Part shown: in pieces, positions 47,471 to 57,719 of the stretch
How the letters are laid out: every line of letters begins with the position of its first letter
Position numbering within the stretch: position 1 is the first letter of the stretch
Origin: JBNJDJ01 sp051744845
GTDB lineage: Bacteria > Bacillota > Clostridia > Peptostreptococcales > Acidaminobacteraceae
Length of the DNA: 64,000 bases
Assembly: GCA_051744845.1 (NCBI GenBank)
Contig: JBNJDJ010000001.1
Coordinates: 62,001 to 126,000 of the forward strand
Reading direction: 5' to 3'
Program-made: the position numbers and the translations under genes
Notes under the pieces: model-generated
Told to the model about the DNA's origin: nothing
What the model saw: the letters and a program-made list of their open reading frames with translations, nothing else
The model's database searches: none

Positions 47471-47902
47471 ATGTTTATTGGAGAATACAATCATAAAATT
47501 GACTCTAGAGGTAGAGTTAATATACCAGCTAAATTCAGAAAAGATCTTACTAAATATTTTTATTTAACAAAAGGTTTAGATGGATGTTTATTTTTGTTTC
47601 CTAGTGATGAGTGGAAAGTTTTTGAAAAAAAATTAAAAACTTTACCAATTACTAAAAGGGAAGCTAGGTTTTTTGTGAGAAAATTTTTTGCTGGAGCTAG
47701 TGAATGTGTCTTAGATAAACAAGGAAGGATTAATATTCCTAATAATTTAATAAATCATTGTAAAATAAATAAAGAAGTAATTATTATTGGAGTAGGTCAA
47801 AGAATTGAGATTTGGAGTAAAACGCGATGGGAAGAGTATAATGACCCAGAAAATATTTCTTATGATGATATAGCAGAAAAGATGGAAGAGTTAGGAATAT
47901 AG
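47471..47902 (+). CDS. mraZ: Transcriptional regulator MraZ
   Basis: 143 residues with two SpoVT/AbrB-like halves: HKIDSRGRVNIPAKFRKDL near the start and CVLDKQGRINIPNNLINH after the middle. MraZ represses the dcw operon it heads. FIGEYNHKID is the standard N-terminus. GGGGTGG lies before the ATG. rsmH follows after 8 nt. Confidence 0.95.
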   Translation: MFIGEYNHKIDSRGRVNIPAKFRKDLTKYFYLTKGLDGCLFLFPSDEWKVFEKKLKTLPITKREARFFVRKFFAGASECVLDKQGRINIPNNLINHCKINKEVIIIGVGQRIEIWSKTRWEEYNDPENISYDDIAEKMEELGI

Positions 47903-47910
47903 GTGATAAT

Positions 47911-48846
47911 ATGGAATTTAATCATGAATCTGTTTTATTAAAAGAATGTATAGATAATTTAGATATAAAAAAAGATGGTATATATATAGATGGCACTTTA
48001 GGTGGTGCTGGTCATTCTAAAGAAATTTTAAAAAAAATTGGTTCTAATGGTCTATTAATTGGAATTGATAGAGATAAAGAAGCTTTAAATGAAAGTAAAA
48101 AAGTTTTAAAAAAAATTAATAACAATTTCAAATTAGTACATGGTAATTTTTCTGATATAAAAAGAATTTTAGAAAAATTAGGTATTAAGAAAATAGATGG
48201 ATTTTTACTAGATTTAGGAGTTTCTTCTTATCAAATAGATAATCCTAAAAGAGGATTTTCTTATATGAAAGAAGGTAAACTTGATATGAGAATGAATCAA
48301 AATCAAAGTTTAACTGCTGAGAAAGTTATTAATCAATATTCTTATAAAAAATTAGTTAAAATATTTTTTGATTATGGAGAAGAAAATCATTCTAAAAGGA
48401 TTGCTAAAAATATTGTTAATAAAAGGAAAGATAAAAAAATTAAAACTACTCATCAATTAGTAGATATAATTAAAGATTCTTTGCCTAAAAGTGTTTTATA
48501 TAGTAATTCTCATCCTGCTAAAAGAATTTTTCAAGCTGTTAGAATAGAAGTAAATAATGAACTGGGGATTATAAAAGATACAATTAAAGATGCAGTAAGT
48601 TTATTAAAAAAAGATGGGAAAATAGTAATTATCACTTTTCATTCTCTAGAGGATAGAATAGTCAAACATACTTTTAAAGATTTATATAATGATTGTACAT
48701 GTCCAGACGGTATGCCAATTTGTACTTGTGATGAAAAAAAGGTTATAGAAATAATTACTAAAAAACCAATTTATCCTTCTGAAAAAGAGCTTGATGAAAA
48801 TAGTAGATCTAGGAGTGCAAAACTTAGAGTTGCTAGAAAGTTATAA
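47911..48846 (+). CDS. rsmH: 16S rRNA (cytosine1402-N4)-methyltransferase
   Basis: 311 residues: NHESVLLKECIDNL, YIDGTLGGAGHSKEI (SAM motif I), FLLDLGVSSYQIDNPKRGFSYMKE, and the C-terminal IITFHSLEDRIVKHTF. Modifies the decoding centre. Second gene of the cluster, with AGGTGATA before the ATG. Confidence 0.95.
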   Translation: MEFNHESVLLKECIDNLDIKKDGIYIDGTLGGAGHSKEILKKIGSNGLLIGIDRDKEALNESKKVLKKINNNFKLVHGNFSDIKRILEKLGIKKIDGFLLDLGVSSYQIDNPKRGFSYMKEGKLDMRMNQNQSLTAEKVINQYSYKKLVKIFFDYGEENHSKRIAKNIVNKRKDKKIKTTHQLVDIIKDSLPKSVLYSNSHPAKRIFQAVRIEVNNELGIIKDTIKDAVSLLKKDGKIVIITFHSLEDRIVKHTFKDLYNDCTCPDGMPICTCDEKKVIEIITKKPIYPSEKELDENSRSRSAKLRVARKL

Positions 48847-48857
48847 GAAAGGATTTT

Positions 48858-49316
48858 ATGGAGAAAAAAGAGACTGATAAATACACTTACAATCCTAAAA
48901 TTGAATTAAAAAATAAAAAGAAATATATAAAGCGAGAACAAAAAATAAAAAGACAAAGAAGATTTGCAAAAAGAATATTTAAAGGTTTTGCTTATTTACT
49001 ATGTCTAATTTGTATATTTTCAGTTGCATATAAAATCATTGATAGAAATTCTTTAATTGCAAAAAAACAAGTTAAGTTATCTGAAATCGAAAATGAGATA
49101 GAAAATAAAGAATTAAAAATTAAATCAGTTGAATCTGATATAAGTAAAAATTTAGACTTAATGATTATTGAAAAAAAAGCTATTAATGAGTTGAATATGG
49201 ATTATCCTAATAATTCTCAAACAATATATATTAATCAAACAAAAAAATATTCTATTGATTCTGAAAACATAAAATTAGATATTTTTAGTCAAATTAAGGA
49301 TACAAAAAATGAATAA
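48858..49316 (+). CDS. ftsL: FtsL-like cell division protein
   Basis: 152 residues: a basic cytoplasmic N-terminus (about 1-45), one membrane helix (FKGFAYLLCLICIFSVAYKI, about 48-67) and a coiled coil (LSEIENEIENKELKIKSVESD). Sequence is poorly conserved in FtsL; identity rests on topology and on position between rsmH and the penicillin-binding protein, which it overlaps by 8 nt. GAAAGGA lies before the ATG. Confidence 0.72.
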   Translation: MEKKETDKYTYNPKIELKNKKKYIKREQKIKRQRRFAKRIFKGFAYLLCLICIFSVAYKIIDRNSLIAKKQVKLSEIENEIENKELKIKSVESDISKNLDLMIIEKKAINELNMDYPNNSQTIYINQTKKYSIDSENIKLDIFSQIKDTKNE

Positions 49317-51075
49317 CAAAAAACCTAATATAATTATGAAAAGTAGAATTTTTATACTATTATTTTTATTTGCTTTAATATTTATATATATAATAGTAAA
49401 TTATTATAATATACAAGTTTTAAAAAATGATTTTTATACTCAAAAAGCTTTGGAAAGTCAAATAAGAGAATTTGAAATAACTGCTAATAGAGGTACTATT
49501 TATGATAGAAATGGTGAAAAATTAGCTTATAGTGTTTTAAGATATAGAGTTTATTTAGATAAAACAACTTTTGATAAATCTAATAAAGATAAATTAATCA
49601 AAATTTTGTCGATTAACCCTGAAACATTTAACGAGATGTATTCTTCAGAAAGAAGACGTATATCTATTAAAAGACATGTTAGTCATAAAACAATTGAGAA
49701 ACTAAAACAAGAATCTTTTCAAGGAATATGGTATACAGATGATCCTTTTAGAATCTATCCATATAATTCATTTGCTTCTAGAACTATAGGGTCTATTGAT
49801 ATAGATCAAAATGGTATATTTGGAATAGAGTATGCTTTTGATAAGACCCTTAAAGGGAAAGATGGTAAAGTTATGATGAAAACGGATGGTGCTGGAAGAC
49901 AACTTCCTTATGGAGAAAAAAAAGTTATTAAGCCAATTCAAGGAAGTAATGTATATTTAACGATAGATGAAGTAATACAACATTTTACTGAAAAAGCGAT
50001 TCAAAAAGGTTTAGAAAAAACAGAAGCTAAAAGTGTTTCTGCTATAGTTATGGATGTTAAAAGTGGTGAAATTTTATCAATGGCGTCAACTCCTGAATTT
50101 GATTTAAATAATCCTAGAGTAAAACCAGAAAATATAAGTAATGAAACATATAATGAGATGGATTCAAAACAAAAAGTGAATTTATGGAATGAGTTTTGGA
50201 AGAATCCTATAATTTCTAATACTTTAGAGCCAGGTTCTACTTTTAAAATTATAACAGCAGCAATAGGTTTAGAAACAGGGGTAGTTCGCCCACAAAGTGA
50301 ATTTGATGACCACGTCGGTAAAGGTTATATTGATGTTTATGGTTCAAGACTTAAATGCTGGGTATATCCACAAAGTCATAAAAAAGAAACTCTTATACAA
50401 GCTTTAGAAAATTCATGTAATCCAGTGTTTGTAAAAATTATTCAAAGAATTGGATTAGACGATTTTTATAAAAATTTATTGACTTTTGGTCTTAATGATA
50501 AAATTAATATTAAATTACCAGGCATAAACCAATATAAAATACCTAATAAAGATAATGTTGGTCCAGTTGAGTCAGCGACTATAAGTTATGGTCATGGAAT
50601 TGCAGTAACACCTTTGAAACTTTTGCAGGTTCTTTCAGGTGTTATAAATAATGGGAAATTAGTTGAACCTAGAATTTTAAAAAAAGTGGTAAATGAAAGT
50701 ACTAGTGAAGTAGATAAGACAGAAAGTAATGTAAAAAGAAAAATAATTTCTAAAGATACTTCACATGAAATGAGATTAATGTTAGAATCAGTTGTGTTAA
50801 ATGGATCAGGAAAACATGCTAATATTCCTGGTATTCGGATAGGAGGAAAAACAGGTACAGCTATAAAGATAGTTGATGGTAAATATAATGATGATAAACT
50901 AAGAATGTCATTTTTTGCTTTTGCTCCTGTTGAAGATCCTAAGATTTCTTTATTGGTAATTGTAGATGAGCCTGAAAAAGGAGATTTTTCATCTACGGTA
51001 GCAGGTCCAATCGCTAAAGATATTTTAGAATCAAGTTTAAGATATTTAGGTATTAAACCAGATTTTAAGGAGTAA
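49309..51075 (+). CDS. ftsI: Peptidoglycan transpeptidase, FtsI/SpoVD type class B PBP
   Basis: 588 residues: one membrane helix (about 12-32), a PBP dimer domain (about 50-215, ANRGTIYDRNGEKLAYS), and the transpeptidase with catalytic serine in EPGSTFKI, SCN in ALENSCNPVF and KTG in IGGKTGTAIK. No PASTA domain follows, as found in septal FtsI. It lies after ftsL and before mraY; murE and murF, usual here, are missing. Confidence 0.92.
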   Translation: MNNKKPNIIMKSRIFILLFLFALIFIYIIVNYYNIQVLKNDFYTQKALESQIREFEITANRGTIYDRNGEKLAYSVLRYRVYLDKTTFDKSNKDKLIKILSINPETFNEMYSSERRRISIKRHVSHKTIEKLKQESFQGIWYTDDPFRIYPYNSFASRTIGSIDIDQNGIFGIEYAFDKTLKGKDGKVMMKTDGAGRQLPYGEKKVIKPIQGSNVYLTIDEVIQHFTEKAIQKGLEKTEAKSVSAIVMDVKSGEILSMASTPEFDLNNPRVKPENISNETYNEMDSKQKVNLWNEFWKNPIISNTLEPGSTFKIITAAIGLETGVVRPQSEFDDHVGKGYIDVYGSRLKCWVYPQSHKKETLIQALENSCNPVFVKIIQRIGLDDFYKNLLTFGLNDKINIKLPGINQYKIPNKDNVGPVESATISYGHGIAVTPLKLLQVLSGVINNGKLVEPRILKKVVNESTSEVDKTESNVKRKIISKDTSHEMRLMLESVVLNGSGKHANIPGIRIGGKTGTAIKIVDGKYNDDKLRMSFFAFAPVEDPKISLLVIVDEPEKGDFSSTVAGPIAKDILESSLRYLGIKPDFKE

Positions 51076-51077
51076 AA

Positions 51078-52025
51078 ATGAACAAGATATTTATTTTTTT
51101 AGCAAGTCTTAGTTTAAGTCTTTTTTTAGGAAAAGTTTTAATAAAAAAATTAAAAGAGTTTAAATTTGGTCAAAGTATTAGAAAAGAAGGTCCAAAATCA
51201 CATTATGAAAAAAGTGGTACACCTACTATGGGCGGTTTAATATTTTTAATATCTTTCCTTATAATTTTTTTGTTTATTCATAAAATAAATATAAATATGA
51301 TAATGATTATATTAACAATATATGGTCTTGGATCAGTAGGTTTTATAGATGATTTATTTATTATTAAAACTGGTTCCAATGAAGGTATAAAACCAAAACA
51401 AAAGATATTCGGACAAATATTAGTTGCTACTATTATATCTATTTTAACTTATAAATATATAGGTGCTAAAGTTTATTTTCCATTTTTTGTTAATTCAATT
51501 AATTTAGGTTTACTATATATTCCTTTTAATATTTTCTTTATAATTGCTTTATCAAATAGTGTTAATTTGACAGATGGTCTAGATGGACTTTCTACATCGG
51601 TAACAATAATAGTTTTAATTAGTTTATTAATACCTGCAATGATTTTTAAAAACATTTTAATTCAAAACTCTATTGTAATTTTAATTGGTGGATTAATAGC
51701 ATTTTTGTTTTATAATAAAAAGCCAGCTAAAGTTTTTATGGGTGATGTAGGTTCTTTAGCTTTAGGTGGAGCAGTTGCAATTTTTTCAATTATTTTAAAA
51801 CTTCAATTTTTCATACCATTTATTGGAATAATTTATTTTGCTGAATCATTATCAGTAATTATTCAAGTGTTATTTTTTAAAAAATATAACAAAAGAATTT
51901 TCAAAATGACTCCAATTCATCATCATTATGAATTGTTAGGATTTAAAGAAGTAGAAATTGTTAAAAAATTTAGTTTTTATACTTTTTTAGGTAGTGTGTT
52001 AGCTATATATATGATGTTTAATTAG
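51078..52025 (+). CDS. mraY: Phospho-N-acetylmuramoyl-pentapeptide transferase
   Basis: Makes lipid I from UDP-MurNAc-pentapeptide and undecaprenyl phosphate. 315 residues, about ten membrane helices, with GTPTMGGLIFL, GFIDDLFIIKTGSNEG (Asp pair), LTDGLDGLST, FMGDVGSLALGG and TPIHHHYELLGF. AAGGAG in the end of ftsI precedes the ATG. Confidence 0.95.
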   Translation: MNKIFIFLASLSLSLFLGKVLIKKLKEFKFGQSIRKEGPKSHYEKSGTPTMGGLIFLISFLIIFLFIHKININMIMIILTIYGLGSVGFIDDLFIIKTGSNEGIKPKQKIFGQILVATIISILTYKYIGAKVYFPFFVNSINLGLLYIPFNIFFIIALSNSVNLTDGLDGLSTSVTIIVLISLLIPAMIFKNILIQNSIVILIGGLIAFLFYNKKPAKVFMGDVGSLALGGAVAIFSIILKLQFFIPFIGIIYFAESLSVIIQVLFFKKYNKRIFKMTPIHHHYELLGFKEVEIVKKFSFYTFLGSVLAIYMMFN

Positions 52026-52035
52026 GAGGATATTT

Positions 52036-53391
52036 ATGGATTTGAAAAATAAAAAAATACTGATAATTGGTATGGCAAGGTCAGGATTAGCTGTAGCTAA
52101 TGCTTTGAAAAATAAAAAAAATTATATCATAATGAATGATTTAAAAACTAAAGAACAATTGAAAGATTTAGTAAATGAAAATAGCCACATAGATCAATTT
52201 GTTTTAGGTAAACACTTTACTAATTTAGATATTATAGATTTAATTGTAATATCGCCAGGAGTTCCATTAAATATTGAACCTATTAAAAAGGCTAAAAGAT
52301 TAGGAATTGAAGTGATAGGGGAATTAGAACTTGCTTATAGATTAGTTAAAGGAAAATTTATAGGAATTACTGGTACTAATGGAAAAACTACTACTACTGC
52401 ATTAACTAGTGAAATTTATGAAAAATCCAATGATGATACTTTTTGTGTTGGTAATATAGGTAAGCCGGCTATATCAATTTTTAAAAAAACTAATCAAAGC
52501 ACTAATATTATAACTGAAGTTAGTTCCTTTCAGTTAGAAACTATAAAAAAGTTTCATCCTAAAATAAGTGCAATATTAAATATAACACCAGATCATTTAA
52601 ACAGACACATTACAATGGAAAATTATATAGAAGCTAAAAAAAGAATATTTAAAAATCAAAATAGTAATGATTATATTATATTAAATTATGATAATTTAAT
52701 AACAAGAAAGATTGGAAAAGAAATTAAAGATATAAAAACAATTTATTTTTCTATGAAAGAAGAAGTTAAACAAGGAATATTTTTTAAAGACAATTGTATA
52801 TATATAAATGATAATAAAGAAAAAATAAAAATAATTAATGTTGATGATTTGAATATATTAGGAAAACATAACATTGAAAATGCAATGGCAGCAGTTGCTA
52901 TTAGTTATTATGATGGGATTTCAATTGATATAATAAGGAAAGTTTTAAAGGAATTTAAAGCTGTAGAACATAGAATTGAATTTGTTAAAGAATTAAATAA
53001 TATAAAGTTTTATAATGATTCTAAAGCTACAAATCCTGAAGCTGCTATTAAAGGTATTAATTCTATGAAGGGTCCTACTATTTTGATAGCTGGTGGTATG
53101 GATAAAAAGAGTGAATTTGATGAATTTATAAAAAATGTAAAAAATAATATTAAATTTTTAATATTATTTGGTGAAACTAAGTATAAAATTGAAAAAGTTG
53201 CTAAGGAATATAATTATGATAAAGTTGAAATTGTCGATAATCTTAAACAAGCTGTTAAATTAGCCTATAAATTAGCAAAAAATAATCAAAATATATTACT
53301 TTCTCCTGCTTGTGCTAGCTGGGATATGTATAAAAGTTATGAGCATAGAGGAAATGAATTTAAAAAAATAGTAGATTCATTAGGTGATTAA
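52036..53391 (+). CDS. murD: UDP-N-acetylmuramoylalanine-D-glutamate ligase
   Basis: 451 residues: N-terminal Rossmann domain (LIIGMARSGLAVANALK), ATP loop GITGTNGKTTTTAL (about 113-126), NITPDHLNRH and NDSKATNPEAAIKGI in the centre, and LLSPACASWDMYKSYEHRG at the end. Adds D-Glu to UDP-MurNAc-L-Ala. AGGAGG precedes the ATG; ftsW starts at the base after its stop. Confidence 0.95.
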   Translation: MDLKNKKILIIGMARSGLAVANALKNKKNYIIMNDLKTKEQLKDLVNENSHIDQFVLGKHFTNLDIIDLIVISPGVPLNIEPIKKAKRLGIEVIGELELAYRLVKGKFIGITGTNGKTTTTALTSEIYEKSNDDTFCVGNIGKPAISIFKKTNQSTNIITEVSSFQLETIKKFHPKISAILNITPDHLNRHITMENYIEAKKRIFKNQNSNDYIILNYDNLITRKIGKEIKDIKTIYFSMKEEVKQGIFFKDNCIYINDNKEKIKIINVDDLNILGKHNIENAMAAVAISYYDGISIDIIRKVLKEFKAVEHRIEFVKELNNIKFYNDSKATNPEAAIKGINSMKGPTILIAGGMDKKSEFDEFIKNVKNNIKFLILFGETKYKIEKVAKEYNYDKVEIVDNLKQAVKLAYKLAKNNQNILLSPACASWDMYKSYEHRGNEFKKIVDSLGD

Positions 53392-54477
53392 ATGAAAAAG
53401 TGTGATAAATTTTTAATTGTTATCATTGTATTGCTTTTAGCAATAGGTATTATAGAAGTATTTAGTTCAAGTTACTATCTAAATGTAAATGATAGTTCAA
53501 ACAGTATATTAATAAGTCATATAAGGTCTGTTTTAATTGGTTTATTTAGTATGATAGTATTTTTTTTAATTCCATATAAATTTTTAAGTAAAATAGCTTT
53601 GTTTTTAATTTTTCCATTATTTATAGGGTTCATTTTACTGGAAACTAATTTAGGAATTTCAGCAAATGGTTCAGTTCGTTGGGTAAGATTACCTGGATTT
53701 ACATATATGCCTAGTGAATGGGCTAAATTATTTGTAATCATTATTATGGCAAAACTTTTGTCCATGAGGAAAAAGTTTATAAAAAAGTTTTTTGTTGGGA
53801 TTTTACCATATTTTATATTTATATCAATAGTAGTCTTTTTAATATATATTCAACCTAATATGAGTGATGCTGTAATTGTTTTAGGAATAAGTGCAGGTAT
53901 GATTTTTATAGCAGGTATGAAATGGATTCAGATTATTGGATTAAGTGGATTAGGTGCAGGTTTATTGTGGTATATGATAAAAAGTTCTAGTTATAGATAT
54001 AAAAGATTCTTAACTTTTAAAGATCCTTTTGAAGATCCAATTGACTTTGGTTGGCAAAATGTTCAATCACTTTATGCTTTAGGTAGTGGTGGTTTTTTTG
54101 GAGTTGGTTTAGGATTAAGTACTCAAAATAAATTATATTTACCTGAGCCTCAAAATGACTTTATTTTAGCTACTATAGCTGAAGAATGGGGATATTTAGG
54201 GATTGTTTTATTACTTACTTTGTATTGTTTATTAATATATAAAGGATTTAAGATAGCATTAAAAACAAATGATTTATTTGGTTTCTTTCTTGCGTCAGGA
54301 ATAACACTTATGATTGCATTGCATGTAATAATAAATTTTTTAGTAATTGGTTCTTTAATGCCTGTTACAGGAATAACGCTACCTTTGATTAGTTTTGGAG
54401 GAAATTCAATATTAGTTGTTTTAAGTAGTCTTGGGATTTTACTTAACATTTCAAAATCAGTTAAAAGTGAAGTTTGA
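53392..54477 (+). CDS. ftsW: Lipid II flippase/glycosyltransferase FtsW (SEDS family)
   Basis: 361 residues with about ten membrane helices. SEDS signatures include NGSVRWVRLPGFTYMPSEWAKLF, ALGSGGFFGVGLGLSTQNKLYLPEPQNDFI and MPVTGITLPLISFGGNS. Polymerises glycan at the septum with FtsI. The ATG directly follows the murD stop. Confidence 0.93.
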   Translation: MKKCDKFLIVIIVLLLAIGIIEVFSSSYYLNVNDSSNSILISHIRSVLIGLFSMIVFFLIPYKFLSKIALFLIFPLFIGFILLETNLGISANGSVRWVRLPGFTYMPSEWAKLFVIIIMAKLLSMRKKFIKKFFVGILPYFIFISIVVFLIYIQPNMSDAVIVLGISAGMIFIAGMKWIQIIGLSGLGAGLLWYMIKSSSYRYKRFLTFKDPFEDPIDFGWQNVQSLYALGSGGFFGVGLGLSTQNKLYLPEPQNDFILATIAEEWGYLGIVLLLTLYCLLIYKGFKIALKTNDLFGFFLASGITLMIALHVIINFLVIGSLMPVTGITLPLISFGGNSILVVLSSLGILLNISKSVKSEV

Positions 54478-54513
54478 TAGACATTCATAGTATGAAAGGA
54501 AATAAGGATAAAT

Positions 54514-55578
54514 ATGAGGATAGTTATATCAGGTGGAGGAACTGGAGGACATATATATCCAGCTATATCTATTTTAGAAGAATTTGATGAAAATAATGAA
54601 ATTCTTTATATTGGTTCTGAAAATAGCATGGAAAGTAGAGTAATACCTAAATTAGATTATACTTTTGAATCAATAAAAATTGAAGGTTTTGATAGGAAAA
54701 ATAAATTCAAAAATATATTTATAATATTTAAATTAGTTTTAGCAATTATAAAGTCTCTTATTATCTTGATTTCTTTTAAACCAGACGTCGTTATTGGTAC
54801 TGGAGGTTATGTAAGTGGTCCAGTTTTATTTAGTGCATCAATTTTGAAAAAAAAGACATATATACATGAACAGAATTCTTTTCCAGGATTGACAAATAAG
54901 ATATTATCTAAATTTGTTAATAAAATTTTTGTAAGCTATGAAGAATCTATTAATAACTTTGATAAAAATAAAGTTATATATACAGGAAATCCAATTAGAA
55001 AAGAATTTAAGATGGAACTAAAAAAATCAGATAAAATCAATAAAAAAGATAATATTGAAATTTTATCATTTGGTGGAAGTGGTGGAGCGAAAAAAATTAA
55101 TGAAATAATTTATGAGTTAATAAAAGAAATAAATGGAAATAAAAAGTTTAGATTAATTCATGCAACTGGTAAAAAATATTTTAATGATTTTGAAAAGGAG
55201 ATAAATAAAGAGATAGATTTAAAAGAAAATATTGTAATAAAAGATTATATTGATAATATGGCTAAAAGTATGAAAAATGCTGATATAGTAATAGCAAGAG
55301 CAGGAGCTATAACTATTTCTGAATTAAAATTTACTCAAACACCTTCAATTTTAATTCCTTCGCCGAATGTTTCAAATGACCATCAAAAGTATAATGCATT
55401 AGCATTACAAGATTTAGGTGTATCTAAGATGATTTTAGAAAAAGATATTACAGTTAAATTATTAATAGATATTTTAAAAAATGTACCTAAAATAAAAAAA
55501 ATGAAAAACAATTTTGAAAATGTTAAAAAAATAGATTCAGCTAAAAAAATAGTTAAAGAAATAAGGAAAGATTTATGA
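54514..55578 (+). CDS. murG: UDP-N-acetylglucosamine-lipid I GlcNAc transferase
   Basis: 354 residues of GT28: ISGGGTGGHIYPAISI, VIGTGGYVSGPV, HEQNSFPGLTNK, TGNPIRKEF, SFGGSGGAKKIN and ARAGAITISELKF. Converts lipid I to lipid II at the inner membrane face. AAAGGAAATAAGGA precedes the ATG. It overlaps divIB by 4 nt. Confidence 0.95.
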   Translation: MRIVISGGGTGGHIYPAISILEEFDENNEILYIGSENSMESRVIPKLDYTFESIKIEGFDRKNKFKNIFIIFKLVLAIIKSLIILISFKPDVVIGTGGYVSGPVLFSASILKKKTYIHEQNSFPGLTNKILSKFVNKIFVSYEESINNFDKNKVIYTGNPIRKEFKMELKKSDKINKKDNIEILSFGGSGGAKKINEIIYELIKEINGNKKFRLIHATGKKYFNDFEKEINKEIDLKENIVIKDYIDNMAKSMKNADIVIARAGAITISELKFTQTPSILIPSPNVSNDHQKYNALALQDLGVSKMILEKDITVKLLIDILKNVPKIKKMKNNFENVKKIDSAKKIVKEIRKDL

Positions 55579-56270
55579 AAAAAAAAATAATTATATTCTT
55601 AGTAATAGTAGTTATTATTATTTTGTTTGCTACTAGAACTAATTATTTTATAATAAAAGAAATTAATTACAATAATCCTAGTTATAAAACTGATATATCT
55701 TTTAATGATATTATTAATAAAAAATTTAATTTACTGTTTATTTCAAATAATTCTTTAAAAAAGGAAATTTTACAAAAAAGTGTTATAAAAGATGTTATCA
55801 TAAAAAAACAATTTCCAGATAAGCTAAATTTAACAATTGATTATAAAAAGCCTTTTTTGAAAATAAAAGAAAATAAAACATCTATCATAATAAACAAAAC
55901 CGGAGAGGTTTTATTGATAAATCCTAATATAAATTTAAACTATGAAATTCACGGTTTAAATATTGCATATTATAAAAAAGGAAAAAAATTAAAAATATAT
56001 AATCAAGAGTTATTAGATCGTTTAATGAATTTAATGTTTTTAATAAAAAAATCAAATGTTGATATTAATCATAAAATAATTTATAATAATGATAGTATTG
56101 TTTTAGAAACTAAAGAGGGTATAAAAGTTGAATTTGGTAATTGTAAGGATATTGAAGAGCGTTTTAATAACTTTATTAATATATATATTGATTTATTAGA
56201 TAAAGGAATTAAAAAAGGTATTATTGATGTGAGTATTACTGAATTACCACTTTTTAAAGGAAAAGATTGA
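55575..56270 (+). CDS. DivIB/FtsQ-like division protein
   Basis: 231 residues: one N-terminal membrane helix (about 4-20, IIIFLVIVVIIILFATRT), then a diverged POTRA/FtsQ domain (FIIKEINYNNPSYKTDISFNDI, VIIKKQFPDKLNLTIDYKKP, IIINKTGEVLL). The VIKDV-x-V-x-K-x-FP-x-L-x-I pattern is typical of POTRA/FtsQ. Very Lys/Asn/Ile-rich. It overlaps murG by 4 nt. No ftsA gene follows, unlike in many bacteria. Confidence 0.8.
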   Translation: MKKKIIIFLVIVVIIILFATRTNYFIIKEINYNNPSYKTDISFNDIINKKFNLLFISNNSLKKEILQKSVIKDVIIKKQFPDKLNLTIDYKKPFLKIKENKTSIIINKTGEVLLINPNINLNYEIHGLNIAYYKKGKKLKIYNQELLDRLMNLMFLIKKSNVDINHKIIYNNDSIVLETKEGIKVEFGNCKDIEERFNNFINIYIDLLDKGIKKGIIDVSITELPLFKGKD

Positions 56271-56286
56271 TAGTAGGTGGTTAATT

Positions 56287-57000
56287 TTGAAAAAAGAAAA
56301 ATTAAGAGCTTATACATGGATTTGTATAGGTAGTATTATTTTAGGTATAATTATTTCATTTCAAATTAAACTTGTACAAAAGAAAATTTTGAATGGATAT
56401 GCTCCTAATCAACGAGCAAATCAACTGATTGTTAAGTTAGAAAAAGTTGAAGATGAAAAGGAAAAATTACAACAAGAAGTAAATACATTGACTGAGGAAT
56501 TAAAAGGTTTAAAAACTTCTGTATCAAAAGAAAATTTATTAATTAAAAATTTAAATGATAAATTGGATAAGATAAAGTTATTTGCTGGTTTAACTAAAGT
56601 CAAAGGTACAGGGGTTGAAATAATAATTGATAATTCTAAAACAGAATACAATAGTAATAATAATATTGTTAATGACTATAATTTAATTTTATCATTAACT
56701 AATGAATTAAATGCTGGTGGAGCTGAAGCTTTATCGATAAATGGACAAAGGGTAGTAAATACTACAGAGATTAGAACAGCTGGTAATAATTTAATGGTTA
56801 ATAAAGTTCCTTTAATACCTCCATTTAAGATAAAAGCTATTGGGAATTCAAAAATACTTTCAGCATCTATTGATCAAAGATTTGGTTTAGCTTCAATTAT
56901 TCGTCAAAAAGGGTATTTTATTGAAATAAATGAAAAAACTGAAGTTATTATAAATAAATACGATAGCTCAATTGAATTTGATTATATTCAATTAGACTAG
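56287..57000 (+). CDS. DUF881 family protein (copy 1)
   Basis: 237 residues: N-terminal membrane helix (about 8-28), a coiled coil (KVEDEKEKLQQEVNTLTEELKG, about 48-75), and the DUF881 domain (LTKVKGTGVEIIIDNS, NELNAGGAEALSINGQRVV, IPPFKIKAIGN). The start is a TTG at 56287 after AGGTGG; no ATG fits. Often found as two copies with the small basic protein next to ftsZ in Firmicutes and Actinobacteria; function unknown, presumably in division. Confidence 0.88.
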   Translation: MKKEKLRAYTWICIGSIILGIIISFQIKLVQKKILNGYAPNQRANQLIVKLEKVEDEKEKLQQEVNTLTEELKGLKTSVSKENLLIKNLNDKLDKIKLFAGLTKVKGTGVEIIIDNSKTEYNSNNNIVNDYNLILSLTNELNAGGAEALSINGQRVVNTTEIRTAGNNLMVNKVPLIPPFKIKAIGNSKILSASIDQRFGLASIIRQKGYFIEINEKTEVIINKYDSSIEFDYIQLD

Positions 57001-57008
57001 GTGATAGT

Positions 57009-57719
57009 TTGAAAAATATTAAATATTTTTTGCTGATGATTCTGTTAGGTTTGTTACTTTCAATACTTTATAAAAATTTGCAATCTGATTTCAAATATAT
57101 GCATTATACTGAAGTTTATAATATTAAAACTAAGTTAGAAGAAAATCAAATGATAGTTGAAAATTTAAAAAATCAAAAAGATAATTTAAAAAAAGAAATT
57201 AAACAGTATGAAGATAATGAAAATATAGGTAGTATTATTTCTTCCATTGATAAAAAAATTAAAAAAATTGAAACCTTTAGTGGTTTAAGACCAGTTGAAG
57301 GTGAAGGAGTAGTCATAATAATTGATGATAGCGAAAGTTTACTTAACAATAGAGAAGGTAGTTCTTTAATTGTTCATGATTTTGATATTCAAAATATTTT
57401 AATAGATTTAAAAAATGCAGGAGCTGAAGCAATTTCAGTCAATAATGAAAGAGTTGTTGTCGGTAAATCTAAAATTAAATGTACTGGTCCTACTATACAA
57501 ATTAATCAAAAAGTTACAGCACAACCTTTTATTATAAAAGCAATTGGAGATAGATTTCATTTGAAATCTGCTGTAAATTCTCCTGATGGATATGCTAGTG
57601 TATTAAAGGATTGGGATATATTTGTAGAAGTAAACACATCTGTTAATGTAAATATTTCAGAATATAAAGGTAAGTTAGGATTTAAATATTTAGAAAAATT
57701 TGAAAGGAATGAAAAATGA
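57009..57719 (+). CDS. DUF881 family protein (copy 2)
   Basis: 236 residues, paralogue of the previous gene: membrane helix (about 5-22), coiled coil (KLEENQMIVENLKNQKDNLKKE), and DUF881 (GLRPVEGEGVVIIIDDS, LKNAGAEAISVNNERVVV). TTG start at 57009 after AGGTGAT. It overlaps the next gene by 4 nt (ATGA). Confidence 0.88.
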   Translation: MKNIKYFLLMILLGLLLSILYKNLQSDFKYMHYTEVYNIKTKLEENQMIVENLKNQKDNLKKEIKQYEDNENIGSIISSIDKKIKKIETFSGLRPVEGEGVVIIIDDSESLLNNREGSSLIVHDFDIQNILIDLKNAGAEAISVNNERVVVGKSKIKCTGPTIQINQKVTAQPFIIKAIGDRFHLKSAVNSPDGYASVLKDWDIFVEVNTSVNVNISEYKGKLGFKYLEKFERNEK